A stretch of DNA of 64,000 bases from Thiobacillus sp. (GTDB lineage: Bacteria > Pseudomonadota > Gammaproteobacteria > Burkholderiales > Thiobacillaceae), in contig JAUYCF010000012.1 of assembly GCA_030692355.1 (NCBI GenBank), positions 1 through 64,000 of the forward strand, given 5' to 3'. Every line of letters starts with the position of its first letter. Position 1 is the first letter of the stretch. A program made the translations under genes and the position numbers. The notes beneath the pieces were generated by a model. That model saw nothing but the letters and a program-made list of their open reading frames with translations, did not search any database and was not told the DNA's origin. Below are positions 51,995 through 60,388 of the stretch, in pieces.

Positions 51995-53131
51995 TCATAC
52001 ACTGAGTTCCCCGCTCATCAGACGTGGCAGAAGCATGTCGCGCGCGGCACGGAGTTTTTGGTTTTGGGCATTGAGATTCTTGATTTGTGCAAAAACGTCA
52101 GCGGCAAATTCATCGAATGAGCGAAGCAGCAGACTCGTGGGAATCAAGACTTCAACCCTATGGACCGACTTGCGATCTAACGTAGGCACAGATGCGCCGC
52201 CGTTGTATTGCTTCAAGTCCATTTCGCGCAGCAAAAACAAAGCAAACAACGGGGTTACGCACCGGAACTCTTTGACCCATAGCGCTGTGTTGAGCGGCCA
52301 GTAGTCTTCCGCAACGTATTGCACTTCCCCCAAGGTTCCGCTTCGGCCAGTGATTACACCAGGCGCAGATACTTTGGCCTTGTCGTGGTATCCGAGGATG
52401 CCGGTGGAACCATAAATCGGCACAGTTCCGGCTTGTCTTGCCTGCGTGGGAAGATCGAATCCACGCTGCAGAACCAGTGCATCTTCCAACGTTGTCCGTT
52501 CCCAACCCTCCGGCACGCCGTCGATGATACGGGTGTGCTCATGGCCGGGAAAGCGCAGGCGGACGAACCATTCGCGGTAGAGCAGCCGCGCCGATTCCTC
52601 CAGCAGTGCCATCCGCCGCCGGTTGTTTTCGATCAGGTCATCGTAGGTGGAGAGCATGTCGGCAATACGTGTTTGCTCGTCCACCATTGGAATGTTGAAT
52701 TCCAATGAAAGCAGCTTTTCCTGGCTTAGGTTATCTTGGGTCGCGCCCTGAGAGAACTGCTGAGCACGGCGTTTAATGGTTGCGTCGAAAAGGTACTTCA
52801 CGAACCTGGCGTCTGCCTGATGCGGGTCTGCCTTGAAGCCAATGACGCTATCTGGAAAACAAGCGTCAATGCTGAGGATAGCTGTGTCAGCGATATTGGC
52901 GGCAATGGTGATGCAGAGCGTACCGGCTGGCCAAAGCTTGCTCTGTTCAAGGCCAGCGTCGCTGTATGTTTGAGTGTAATCGGTGATGTATAAACCGGCG
53001 TGTTTAACGTCGCCGGTTTGAATGAATGGATGCGGGCCGCCATACAAGTGAGCAGCGTCGCGGGGCCGGTGTCGGGAGCGACCACGCGAAACCGAACCAA
53101 GTTCGTCAAGTCGCCTGGGCTGCCAGCTCAT
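51995..53131 (-). CDS. hsdS: Type I restriction-modification specificity subunit, system 2
   Basis: A 378-residue HsdS with two target-recognition halves: the first ends in FNIPMVDEQTRIADMLSTYDDLIENNRRRM and the second in LRSFDEFAADVFAQIKNLNAQNQKLRAARDMLLPRL, the conserved helical spacers. The central RTD-like region begins at GVPEGWERTTLEDALVLQRG. Overlaps hsdM by ATGA. Confidence 0.93.
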   Translation of the reverse strand: MSWQPRRLDELGSVSRGRSRHRPRDAAHLYGGPHPFIQTGDVKHAGLYITDYTQTYSDAGLEQSKLWPAGTLCITIAANIADTAILSIDACFPDSVIGFKADPHQADARFVKYLFDATIKRRAQQFSQGATQDNLSQEKLLSLEFNIPMVDEQTRIADMLSTYDDLIENNRRRMALLEESARLLYREWFVRLRFPGHEHTRIIDGVPEGWERTTLEDALVLQRGFDLPTQARQAGTVPIYGSTGILGYHDKAKVSAPGVITGRSGTLGEVQYVAEDYWPLNTALWVKEFRCVTPLFALFLLREMDLKQYNGGASVPTLDRKSVHRVEVLIPTSLLLRSFDEFAADVFAQIKNLNAQNQKLRAARDMLLPRLMSGELSV

Positions 53132-55308
53132 ACCCCCAACTCCTCGAAGTTCTCCTGAATCTTCGATGCCAGTTCCACCGCCTCCCGGTTCAGGTCGGCC
53201 AGCTCCACATGGATGTCGCGCAGTGTCTGCTCGAAGTCGAAGTCCTCATCCACTTCCGCCGGGGCGACGCCCACAAAGCGGCCAGGGGTGAGACTCCAGT
53301 CGGCGGCTTCGATTTCGGCACGGCTGACCACCTTGCACAGGCCGGGCACGTCCTGCATTTCGGCGTTGGGAAAGCGGTCTTGCAGCCAGGCGATCTGGCG
53401 GTGCAGGTAGGTCGCGGCCTTGAGTTGCTCGACGGCGGCGTGGCGCGCTTCGTCGAGCTGCTTGATAAGTTTGCTGGTAGCGCGGCGGTCAAAAAACTCG
53501 GCGGCAGCTTCATCGGTGGAAAGTTCTTGCGCCAGTTGCGTGGCGCGGGCGGCGAGTTTGTAGAGCAGGTCGATCTGCTTAATGAGCCCGCGTGCGGCAT
53601 CGGCCAGCGGGTCGAAGGCTTGCCTCATGGCATGTTGGGCTTCGTTGGTTTTCTGCGTAGGGAGGGCAGACAGGGTTTTCGTCTGCCCACGTGGTTTTGA
53701 GTCCGCGTGGGCACAGAAGCGTGCCCACCCTACAAGCGCTGTTGTCAGGGCGGTGCGGTCGGTGGCGTAGGCGTTGGCAGCTTCTGTCCATTCGGTCATG
53801 GCATCAGCGAAGGGCTGCTTTGTCTCGGACGGAAAGGCGTCGAGATCGGCGACGCTTGTGGCGAATGCGGCCAACGGCGCGCGGCTGACGGTGAGTTGAG
53901 TTTCAAAGGCGGTGAGCGCTGGGGTGATGGCGGCGCTCTCGCTTGCGAGCCGGGCAACGTAGTCCTGCACCAAGCCGAGAAAGCGCTCGCGCTGCCCGCG
54001 ATACAGCCAGACGATGGCGGTGAGGTTGGCCTGCTGCTCAGGGCTGAAGTCGTAAATCTTGCGCGTGACCTTGCGGTAGACATTGCGGGCGTCGAGCATC
54101 AGCACCCTGTCGCGTCGCTCGTCCGGTTTGGCGCGATCGAAGTGCCACAGTTCGCAGGGCACGGTGCGGGTATAGAAGAAGTTGGAGCGGATGGCGATCA
54201 TCACGTCCACGTCGCCGGTTTCCACCAGCTTGCGCCGCACTTCCTTTTCGCCATGGCCGGCGCTGCTGGCCTGAGAGGACATGACGAAACCGGCTCGACC
54301 CTTGTCCGACAGGTAGCTGTGGAAGTAGGAAATCCACAGGTAGTTGCCGTTGAAGACGCGCTTGTCCTTATTCACGCCGGGCAGGCCGAAGGGCAGGCGC
54401 CGGTCGTCCTTGACGCGCTCGGCATCGACCATATCGACGTTGAACGGCGGATTGGCCATGACGAAATCGCAGTTGCCCCACAGCGCGCGACCATCCTGCA
54501 AACGGTGCACGTCGTCATAGAAGGAGTTGGCTTCGCGGATGTCGCCCTCCAGCCCGTGCACGGCGAGGTTCATCTTGGCGAGGCGGATGGTGGTGGCGGT
54601 TTTTTCCTGGCCGTAGAAGGTGACGCGCTGCATGGTATCCAGGCCTTCGTGCTCGATGAAATGGCTGGACTGCACGAACATACCGGCTGAGCCGCAGGCC
54701 GGGTCGAACACCACGCCGTGGTCTGGCTCGATGACGTTGACGATGGTCTGCACCAGCGACGGCGGGGTGAAGAATTCGCCGTTGTCCTGCGCGCCCTGCA
54801 TGGCGAACTTCATCAGGAAGTATTCGTAGATGCGGCCGAAGACGTCGCCGGAGGCATTGCGCAAGGCTTCACTGTCGAAGCTGCGCAGCAGGTCTTCGAG
54901 CAGTTTGTTCTCGAAGCGGTCGTAGTCTTTGGGCAATTGCCCGGCCAGCGGCTCGAAGTCGGCTTCGATGGCGTTCATCGCCTCGATCAGCGCGGTGCCG
55001 AGACTCGATCCTGAGGGCAATTTAAGCAGCGTGTCGTAACGCGCCGCTTCCGGCAGCATCAACGCCCGGCGCTTGATGAAATCGCCTTTTACCAGCGCGC
55101 GCCTGGGCATTTTTCCGGCCTGTTGGTCCACCTCGATGGCACGCAAGGCTTCCTCGTAGCGGTTGCTGGCATGGCGCAAAAAAATCACCCCCAGCACCGG
55201 CATGACGTATTCGCTGCTGGTCAGCTTGGAGTTGGCGCGCAACTGGTCGGCGGCTTCCCACAGGCTGGATTCGATCTGACTGATGTTGTGGAAGGCGTTG
55301 GCGGTCAT
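53128..55308 (-). CDS. hsdM: Type I restriction-modification methyltransferase subunit, system 2
   Basis: A 726-residue HsdM with long C-terminal extension. N-terminal helical domain, SAM motif I VFDPACGSAGMFVQS, motif IV FVMANPPFNVD in the first 330 residues. From about 440 the protein is coiled and helical; in that linker about 26 residues (FCAHADSKPRGQTK...LPTQ) are encoded by a palindromic genomic repeat at 53657-53733 inserted without breaking the frame. First gene of the operon hsdM-hsdS-SH3 protein-AlbA_2-hsdR. Confidence 0.93.
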   Translation of the reverse strand: MTANAFHNISQIESSLWEAADQLRANSKLTSSEYVMPVLGVIFLRHASNRYEEALRAIEVDQQAGKMPRRALVKGDFIKRRALMLPEAARYDTLLKLPSGSSLGTALIEAMNAIEADFEPLAGQLPKDYDRFENKLLEDLLRSFDSEALRNASGDVFGRIYEYFLMKFAMQGAQDNGEFFTPPSLVQTIVNVIEPDHGVVFDPACGSAGMFVQSSHFIEHEGLDTMQRVTFYGQEKTATTIRLAKMNLAVHGLEGDIREANSFYDDVHRLQDGRALWGNCDFVMANPPFNVDMVDAERVKDDRRLPFGLPGVNKDKRVFNGNYLWISYFHSYLSDKGRAGFVMSSQASSAGHGEKEVRRKLVETGDVDVMIAIRSNFFYTRTVPCELWHFDRAKPDERRDRVLMLDARNVYRKVTRKIYDFSPEQQANLTAIVWLYRGQRERFLGLVQDYVARLASESAAITPALTAFETQLTVSRAPLAAFATSVADLDAFPSETKQPFADAMTEWTEAANAYATDRTALTTALVGWARFCAHADSKPRGQTKTLSALPTQKTNEAQHAMRQAFDPLADAARGLIKQIDLLYKLAARATQLAQELSTDEAAAEFFDRRATSKLIKQLDEARHAAVEQLKAATYLHRQIAWLQDRFPNAEMQDVPGLCKVVSRAEIEAADWSLTPGRFVGVAPAEVDEDFDFEQTLRDIHVELADLNREAVELASKIQENFEELGV
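53657..53733. repeat. Palindromic repeat inserted in frame within hsdM
   Basis: GTAGGG at 53657 and CCCTAC ending at 53733 bound a double palindrome: GGGCAGACAGGG...CTGCCCAC then GTGGGCACAGAAGCGTGCCCAC. It is like the GTAGGGTGCAC...CCCTAC hairpins at 20119 and 20287. Here it lies inside coding DNA and is translated. Confidence 0.75.
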
Positions 55309-55635
55309 TAACGTGTTGTTAGGATTAAGTCTTGCGGGGTTTTCGCTCTCAAATTATGAGAACGCGCCCATATAGCCAAGTCAGGCCATGATTGTGCCAC
55401 TTTGCCACGCAGACAAGTGATAAGCGTCTGGTTTTGCCGGGTCAAGCAGGTCGAACAAGCGTAGGCTGTTGACGCTGCCGCTACTTTTCGGTCGTGCACC
55501 CACACGAACTGGCAGGTTTCCCTCAACCGATCAGGCCAGACAGGGAAGAGGATGATCAGCGCTACCAATCCGAAGCGTTCCGGCAATCCCCGCCCCCCAT
55601 TCCCCCAACAACACGCGCAACCGAGGCGTCCAGCC
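55309..55635. other. Intergenic stretch at the right border of restriction island 2
   Basis: Separates hsdM from the TIGR04283 gene, which is native cluster sequence. No open frame, tRNA or integration-site repeat that I can support; the border must lie here. Confidence 0.4.
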
Positions 55636-56313
55636 TCACGCTCCTGGGTGATACCGCGCAGCCAGTTGCGCCGCCGGAACGCCGCGCCAGTAATCGAGCC
55701 GCAGCCGCCACATGAGCAGGACGGTGCGCCGGACGCCATGCCGGTCCCAGCGCCGCCCCGAGGTCGCGACCCGCGCGCGCAAACAGGCCGGCGGGCCGAT
55801 GCGCTTCAGGCGTTTCGACAACTCGATGTCTTCCATCAACGGCTGGTCCGGGTAGCCGCCCACGGCGTCGAAGGCGGCGCGGCTGACGAAGATCGCCTGG
55901 TCGCCGGTGGCGATGCCGGTGAGCCGCGAGCGCAGGTTCATCATGGCCGCGACGACCGGCAGCCAGCCCGAGCGGCCCGCTATCTTCACGTCGAAGCGGC
56001 CCCAGGCGTGATGCATCAAAGCCTTTTCGATGAGACCCGGCGCATTGTCGGGCAACTGCGTATCGGCGTGCAGGAAGATAAGCGCGTCGCCGCTCCCGAT
56101 GCGCGCGCCACAGTTCATCTGGATCGCGCGCCCGCGTGGGCTGGCGACAACGTGATCAGTCAGCGGACGTGCAGCGTCCGCCGTGCTATCGCTGCTGCCG
56201 CCGTCCACCACGATTACCTCATGTCCCAGCTCGCGAAGCGCCTGCAAGGGCGCCAGGAAAGCGGCAATATCCTGGGCTTCGTTGAGGACGGGTACGACGA
56301 TGGAAAGGCGCAT
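55636..56313 (-). CDS. Arsenosugar biosynthesis glycosyltransferase, TIGR04283 family
   Basis: A 225-residue GT-A family-2 transferase: SIVVPVLNEAQDIAAFLAPL, VVDGGSSDSTADAA, metal-binding FLHADTQLP, and MEDIELSKRLKRIG near the end. The partner of the TIGR04282 gene at 41221; the two are normally neighbours but lie 14 kb apart here with an island between. Confidence 0.9.
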   Translation of the reverse strand: MRLSIVVPVLNEAQDIAAFLAPLQALRELGHEVIVVDGGSSDSTADAARPLTDHVVASPRGRAIQMNCGARIGSGDALIFLHADTQLPDNAPGLIEKALMHHAWGRFDVKIAGRSGWLPVVAAMMNLRSRLTGIATGDQAIFVSRAAFDAVGGYPDQPLMEDIELSKRLKRIGPPACLRARVATSGRRWDRHGVRRTVLLMWRLRLDYWRGVPAAQLAARYHPGA

Positions 56314-56328
56314 GCGGGGTTTCCAGGG

Positions 56329-56547
56329 TTATGCCTTTTTTCGCATTCTGGCGAGCCGCACGCCCAACAGGGCTGCCGGAAGCAGGTGCCAGAACACGTC
56401 GAAAATGTCGATGGCGCGTGTCAGGGTGCCTTGGGACAACATGCGCATTTTTTCTACCAGATGCGGCTCCGGAACGAAGGGCGCGCCCAGCATGAAAAGT
56501 GTCAGCAGCACGAGCGGAAGCAGCGGGATGCGGTCGATGAATTGCAT
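56329..56547 (-). CDS. Small two-helix membrane protein
   Basis: 72 residues: MQFIDRIPLLPLVLLTLFMLG, a loop with PHLVEKMRMLSQGTLTRAIDIFD, then VFWHLLPAALLGVRL. Close relatives in other arsenic/selenium clusters are often mislabelled RND transporter, but this is far too small for that. AAGGAAAG precedes the ATG at 56547; the frame is open to 56613 through the repeat. Lies 15 bases from the TIGR04283 gene, so likely in the same operon. Confidence 0.75.
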   Translation of the reverse strand: MQFIDRIPLLPLVLLTLFMLGAPFVPEPHLVEKMRMLSQGTLTRAIDIFDVFWHLLPAALLGVRLARMRKKA

Positions 56548-56570
56548 GTTTATCTTTCCTTGAGTGCGCC

Positions 56571-56704
56571 AGGGTGCGCTGAGTAATTCGTCATTGCGAG
56601 CGCAGCGCGGCAATCCAGCACATTAAACAAGCTGGCATTTCTGGATTGCCACGTCGCTACGCTCCTCGCAATGACGGCCATTTCGAATAATCAGCGCTTC
56701 CCCA
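56571..56704. repeat. MITE-like element, second copy of family C
   Basis: AGGGTGCGCTGAGTAATTCG at the left and CGAATAATCAGCGCTTCCCC at the right form inverted ends related to those of 2769-2944. Between them TCATTGCGAGCGCAGCGCGG...CGCTACGCTCCTCGCAATGA is the shared palindromic core. It lies between the small membrane gene and the disulfide reductase. Confidence 0.7.
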
Positions 56705-56726
56705 GGAATTCTTTTTGCTGACAAAT

Positions 56727-58193
56727 CTATCGCAGCCGCCAGGCATGGAAGCGCTCGACCCAGCGCAGCAGTGTTTGCGGCGCGTGCGCCTTCTTCCAGA
56801 CGCCGGCTGCGTATTTGTTGGCTTCCGCCAGCGTCGGGTAGATGTGCAGGGTGCCGAGGATCTTGTTGAGCCCGATGCCGTGCTTCATCGCCAGCACGAA
56901 CTCGGCGATCAGGTCGCCGGCGTGTTCGCCGACGAGGGTCACGCCGAGGATCCTGTCGCGGCCCGGCACGGTCAGCACCTTGACGAAGCCGTGCGTCTCG
57001 CCGTCGACGATCGCGCGGTCGAGATCGTCGAGGTCGTAGCGGCTCACCTCGTAGGCAATGCCCTGCTCCTTCGCCTCCTGTTCGTTGAGGCCGACGCGCG
57101 CCACCTCCGGATCGACGAAGGTCGCCCACGGAATTACCGAGTAATCCACCCTGAATTTCCTGAACGGATCAAACAGGGCGTTGACCACCGCGTACCAGGC
57201 CTGATGCGCGGCCGTATGGGTGAACTGGAACGGCCCGGTGACATCGCCCGCGGCGTAGATGTTGGGGTAGTTGGTCTGCAGGAAGGCATTGGTCTCGATG
57301 GTGCGGGAGGTCTTCACCCCCAGTTCCTCCAGTCCGTAGCCCTGCAGATTGGCGACGCGGCCGACGGCGACCAGCACCGCATCGAAGGGGATGCGCACGT
57401 CGCGGCCCGCGTGCTCGGCGATGAGGACTTTCTCGCCGTTCTCGACGACGAAATGTTTGGCCTTGTGGCCGGTGCGTACGTCAATGCCCTCGGCGCGGAA
57501 GCGTCGGCTGACGAGTTCGGACACCTCGGGGTCTTCGCGGTTGAGGATGCGCGGCCCCTGCTGAACCTGGGTCACTTGGGCGCCGAAACGGGCGAAGGCC
57601 TGGGCCAGTTCGGAGCCGATCGGCCCGCCGCCCAGCACCAGCAGGCGGCGGGGCAATTCGCGCAATTCCCAGACGGTGTCGGAGGTCAGATAGCCCACCG
57701 CGTCGAGGCCGGGAACCGGCGGCACGAAGGGACGCCCGCCCGCCGCGATGACGATGCTGCGCGTCGTCAGCCGCTGCGTGGCGCCGTCGTGGCGGACGAC
57801 TTCCACTTCCCAGGGGGAAACGAGCTTCGCTGCGCCTTCGATCACCTCGACCCCGAGTCCGGTATAGCGCTCGATCGAGTCGTGCGGCTCGACCGTCCGC
57901 ACCACGCGCTGCACGCGTTCCATCACGTCGGCAAAATCGAATTCGGCACGGGCTTCGCGGATGCCGAATTCCTTCGCCCGCGCCAGCTGCGACAGGAATT
58001 TCGCCGAACGGATCAGCGCCTTCGACGGCACGCAGCCGGTGTTGAGGCAGTCGCCGCCCATCCTGTGCTTCTCGATCAGCGTGACTTTGGCCTTCACCGC
58101 GGCGGCGATGTAGGCCGTCACCAGCCCGGCGGCGCCACCGCCGATCACCACCAGGTTGCGCTCGAAGCGGCGCGGTTTTTTCCAGTCGTTCAA
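56727..58193 (-). CDS. FAD-dependent disulfide oxidoreductase (mercuric-reductase-like)
   Basis: A 488-residue flavoprotein: FAD site VVIGGGAAGLVTAYIAA, redox disulfide C49-LNTG-C54 in GGDCLNTGCVPSKAL, NAD site LVLGGGPIGSELAQAF and the C-terminal HIYPTLAEA catalytic His-Glu pair. It lacks the N-terminal HMA domain and the C-terminal Cys pair of true MerA, so the substrate is not Hg(II) by sequence. Often found beside arsS and TVP38 proteins. TTG start at 58193 overlaps the arsS stop (TTGA), so they are co-translated. Confidence 0.9.
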   Translation of the reverse strand: MNDWKKPRRFERNLVVIGGGAAGLVTAYIAAAVKAKVTLIEKHRMGGDCLNTGCVPSKALIRSAKFLSQLARAKEFGIREARAEFDFADVMERVQRVVRTVEPHDSIERYTGLGVEVIEGAAKLVSPWEVEVVRHDGATQRLTTRSIVIAAGGRPFVPPVPGLDAVGYLTSDTVWELRELPRRLLVLGGGPIGSELAQAFARFGAQVTQVQQGPRILNREDPEVSELVSRRFRAEGIDVRTGHKAKHFVVENGEKVLIAEHAGRDVRIPFDAVLVAVGRVANLQGYGLEELGVKTSRTIETNAFLQTNYPNIYAAGDVTGPFQFTHTAAHQAWYAVVNALFDPFRKFRVDYSVIPWATFVDPEVARVGLNEQEAKEQGIAYEVSRYDLDDLDRAIVDGETHGFVKVLTVPGRDRILGVTLVGEHAGDLIAEFVLAMKHGIGLNKILGTLHIYPTLAEANKYAAGVWKKAHAPQTLLRWVERFHAWRLR

Positions 58194-59203
58194 GGCGCCG
58201 ATCCTGCTTCGTCGAGCGCCCCGCCGCAGCTGCTGCCCTGGCCGGCGGTGCAGCCGTAGCAGTGGTCGGCGATCTGGATGGGCCGTCCGGCGGCATCGCG
58301 ATCCAACAGATCGGCGAGCGTCGCCAGTCCTTGCAGGGGCAGCCCCAGCATCTGGTTGAAGTCGCAGTCATACAGCCGTCCGCGCCAGTCCACACTGACC
58401 AGTTCCCGGCACATGACCTGCTCCAGGTTGCCGGGGTTGTGGCTGGCCTTCAGCAGCTGCATGTAGTCGGCGAACTGGCCTTTGGAAACCAGCGTGCTGC
58501 CGAAGCGCAGGATGGGCATGTTGGCCAGGCTGTAGAGCCGGTTGAAGACGATGCCGTAGCGGGCGTTCAGTTCCTTCTTGTAGGCGGCTTCCAGGCCGGC
58601 CTGGGGCGGGGGCAGGCTGGGGCCGAGTGGGTTGTAGACCAGATGCAGGTCCAGGCCGCTGCCTGCCTTCGCGTAGCCCAGGGCATTGAGCCGCACAAGC
58701 CCGGCAATGCTGCGCTCGAACACGCCCTTGCCGCGTTGCCCGTCGACGTTTTCCTCGATGTAACACGGCAGCGAGGCCACGATTTCGACGCCTTGCGCGG
58801 CGAGGAAATCGGCCAGATCTTCCTGCCCCGGCTCGGACAGGATGGTGAGGTTGCAGCGGTCGATGACCTTCACCCCCAGACGCCGGGCCGCTTCGACCAG
58901 CCAGCGAAAACGCGGGTGCAGTTCCGGCGCGCCGCCGGTCAGGTCCAGCGTGGAGATCCCGCGCGCCGCCAGCACGCGCGGGATCAGTTCCACCGTTGCG
59001 TCCGCCATCTCCTCGGTGCGATTCGGGCCGGCGTTGACGTGGCAATGCAGGCAGCTCTGGTTGCAGCGGTAACCCAGATTGACCTGCAGCGTGGCGAGCC
59101 GGTCACGGTGCAGCGCGGGGAAGTCCGTTGCCTGAAGGAGGGGAAGCGTGTTGTGCATGGAGCGGCGGGATTCAGTGCTTGGCGCGATACCTGCATTCTG
59201 CAT
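58190..59203 (-). CDS. arsS: Arsenosugar biosynthesis radical SAM protein
   Basis: A 337-residue radical SAM enzyme. CNQSCLHC (C47, C51, C54) binds the [4Fe-4S] cluster; LTGGAPELHPRF follows the usual GGE-like position. The C-terminal part has extra cysteines (MCRELV, YDCDFNQM, HCYGCTAGQGSSCGG), typical of this selenodomain/ArsS family. ArsS adenosylates methylated arsenic to 5'-deoxy-5'-dimethylarsinoyl-adenosine en route to arsenosugars (family knowledge); arsM here supplies the methylated substrate. Start at 59203 has no strong ribosome site; M at 59158 is the alternative. Confidence 0.93.
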   Translation of the reverse strand: MQNAGIAPSTESRRSMHNTLPLLQATDFPALHRDRLATLQVNLGYRCNQSCLHCHVNAGPNRTEEMADATVELIPRVLAARGISTLDLTGGAPELHPRFRWLVEAARRLGVKVIDRCNLTILSEPGQEDLADFLAAQGVEIVASLPCYIEENVDGQRGKGVFERSIAGLVRLNALGYAKAGSGLDLHLVYNPLGPSLPPPQAGLEAAYKKELNARYGIVFNRLYSLANMPILRFGSTLVSKGQFADYMQLLKASHNPGNLEQVMCRELVSVDWRGRLYDCDFNQMLGLPLQGLATLADLLDRDAAGRPIQIADHCYGCTAGQGSSCGGALDEAGSAP

Positions 59204-59590
59204 CAGGAAACTTCATTTGGCCGGATCAATGGCGCCAAGTGAAATTGAAGTTATAGAGCACCGCAAGGACGAGGCCATGTCGGTAAAGCTGCTAAGGCAG
59301 CAACATTCATGCGCCAAAGCCGGCAAGTCGGAAACAGCCACGCATCGGCGCCCTCGAAGGATCCGAACGGCCGTTAACGTCTTTGCGAAGGTCTAACATC
59401 TCACTCACATGCAGCCATTTACAATGGTGAGCCACCACAATGACGCTTCGACCACTGAACCGCATCTTCAACGGCGAGGGCCTGTTTACCCGGCGACGAA
59501 AGCGAGCAAAGGCACGACGTGCAGGTCGGGTTTTAACCCGACATTGTCGTTGTCGGGTTAAAACCCGACCTACGGATTTACAGAGGGGTG
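59204..59590. other. Intergenic stretch between arsS and the REP transposase
   Basis: Divergent region with no supportable gene. Its right half is the REP element listed next. The left half must hold the arsS promoter, but no clear box is seen. Confidence 0.5.
59521..59573. repeat. REP palindromes upstream of the transposase gene
   Basis: Two head-to-head arms, GTCGGGTTTTAACCCGAC and GTCGGGTTAAAACCCGAC, bounded by GCAGG and CCTAC, 17 bases before the transposase start. Same family as 2671-2716. Confidence 0.85.
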
Positions 59591-60027
59591 ATGGCTTTTA
59601 ACGATCTGCGCAAGGGACGCGTTTCGCAATCTGGCGTGATGTATCACATTACAACGGTGGCGCAGAGCCGGGCACCGCACTTTGCTTCGCTTGATAATGG
59701 GCGAAAGGTGGTGCGGGAATTGATGGTATTGCAAGCAGAAAGACGCGCCGACACGTTGTGCTATGTGGTGATGCCGGACCATTTGCATTGGTTGATGGTG
59801 TTGCATAAGGGCAAGCTGTGCGGTTACTGAAGGGGCGTTCGGCACGCGCGATTGGGCACGCGGTTTGGCAGGCGAATTATTTTGACCATGCAGTGCGCAA
59901 GGATGAGGATATGCGCAAAATGGCGCGGTGCATTGTGGCGAATCCGCTGCGGGCAAATCTGGTTGAACGGATTGGCGATTATCCGTTGTGGGATGCCGTT
60001 TGGTTGGATGAGACGTTGTCGGGCTGA
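59591..60027 (+). pseudogene. REP-associated tyrosine transposase (RAYT), frameshifted
   Basis: IS200-like Y1 transposase of the REP type. The first frame (59591-59830) gives YHITTVAQSRAPHFASLD, the HUH region VVMPDHLHWLMVL, then runs out. The second frame (59818-60027) continues with RLLKGRSARAIG, VWQANYFDHAVRKDED (candidate catalytic Tyr) and ANPLRANLVERIGDYPLWDAVW. A frameshift with a probable small loss around 59805-59820 separates them, so it is likely inactive. The stop codon is supplied by the downstream REP arm. Confidence 0.88.
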
Positions 60028-60039
60028 AGCCCGACCTAC
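60018..60039. repeat. REP half overlapping the transposase stop
   Basis: GTCGGGCTGAAGCCCGACCT... is the exact reverse complement of the 22-base left arm at 2671. It carries the TGA of the transposase reading frame. Confidence 0.85.
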
Positions 60040-60157
60040 ACCATCGCCGGGCGAACGCAAAAACAAGGACAGCGAGTAGATGCGCTGACTGGCTCTGGCA
60101 TGACGAATCCATTACGGCAAATATACTTGTCCGGGTTGATTACAAGGAGCTGCCACC

Positions 60158-60388
60158 ATGTCACAAATCACACTATATCTGGACGATGCCACGCAGGCAT
60201 TGGTAGAGCAGGCCGCGCAGGCCAATGGCCTGTCGAAAAGCCGTTGGGTGGCGGAAATCATCCGCAAATACGCCGCCCATGAGTGGCCGCGAGATTGCCT
60301 GGCGCTGGCGGGGCGTTTTGCCGATTTTCCCCTGCGCGAAGAAAACCCGGCCTCGCAGGCAGCCGATGTGCCACGCGAGGGGTTTTGA
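60158..60388 (+). CDS. vapB: VapB-type antitoxin (ribbon-helix-helix)
   Basis: A 76-residue protein beginning QITLYLDDATQALVEQAAQANGLSKSRWVAEIIRKY, a ribbon-helix-helix DNA-binding fold, with a C-terminal tail (PREENPAS region) that would neutralise the toxin. AAGGAG lies nine bases before the ATG. The PIN toxin follows with no gap. Confidence 0.85.
   Translation: MSQITLYLDDATQALVEQAAQANGLSKSRWVAEIIRKYAAHEWPRDCLALAGRFADFPLREENPASQAADVPREGF

Noticed and set aside
56727-58193. merA (mercuric reductase)
   Set aside because: CLNTGC is present but the C-terminal Cys pair and HMA domain needed for mercury are not.
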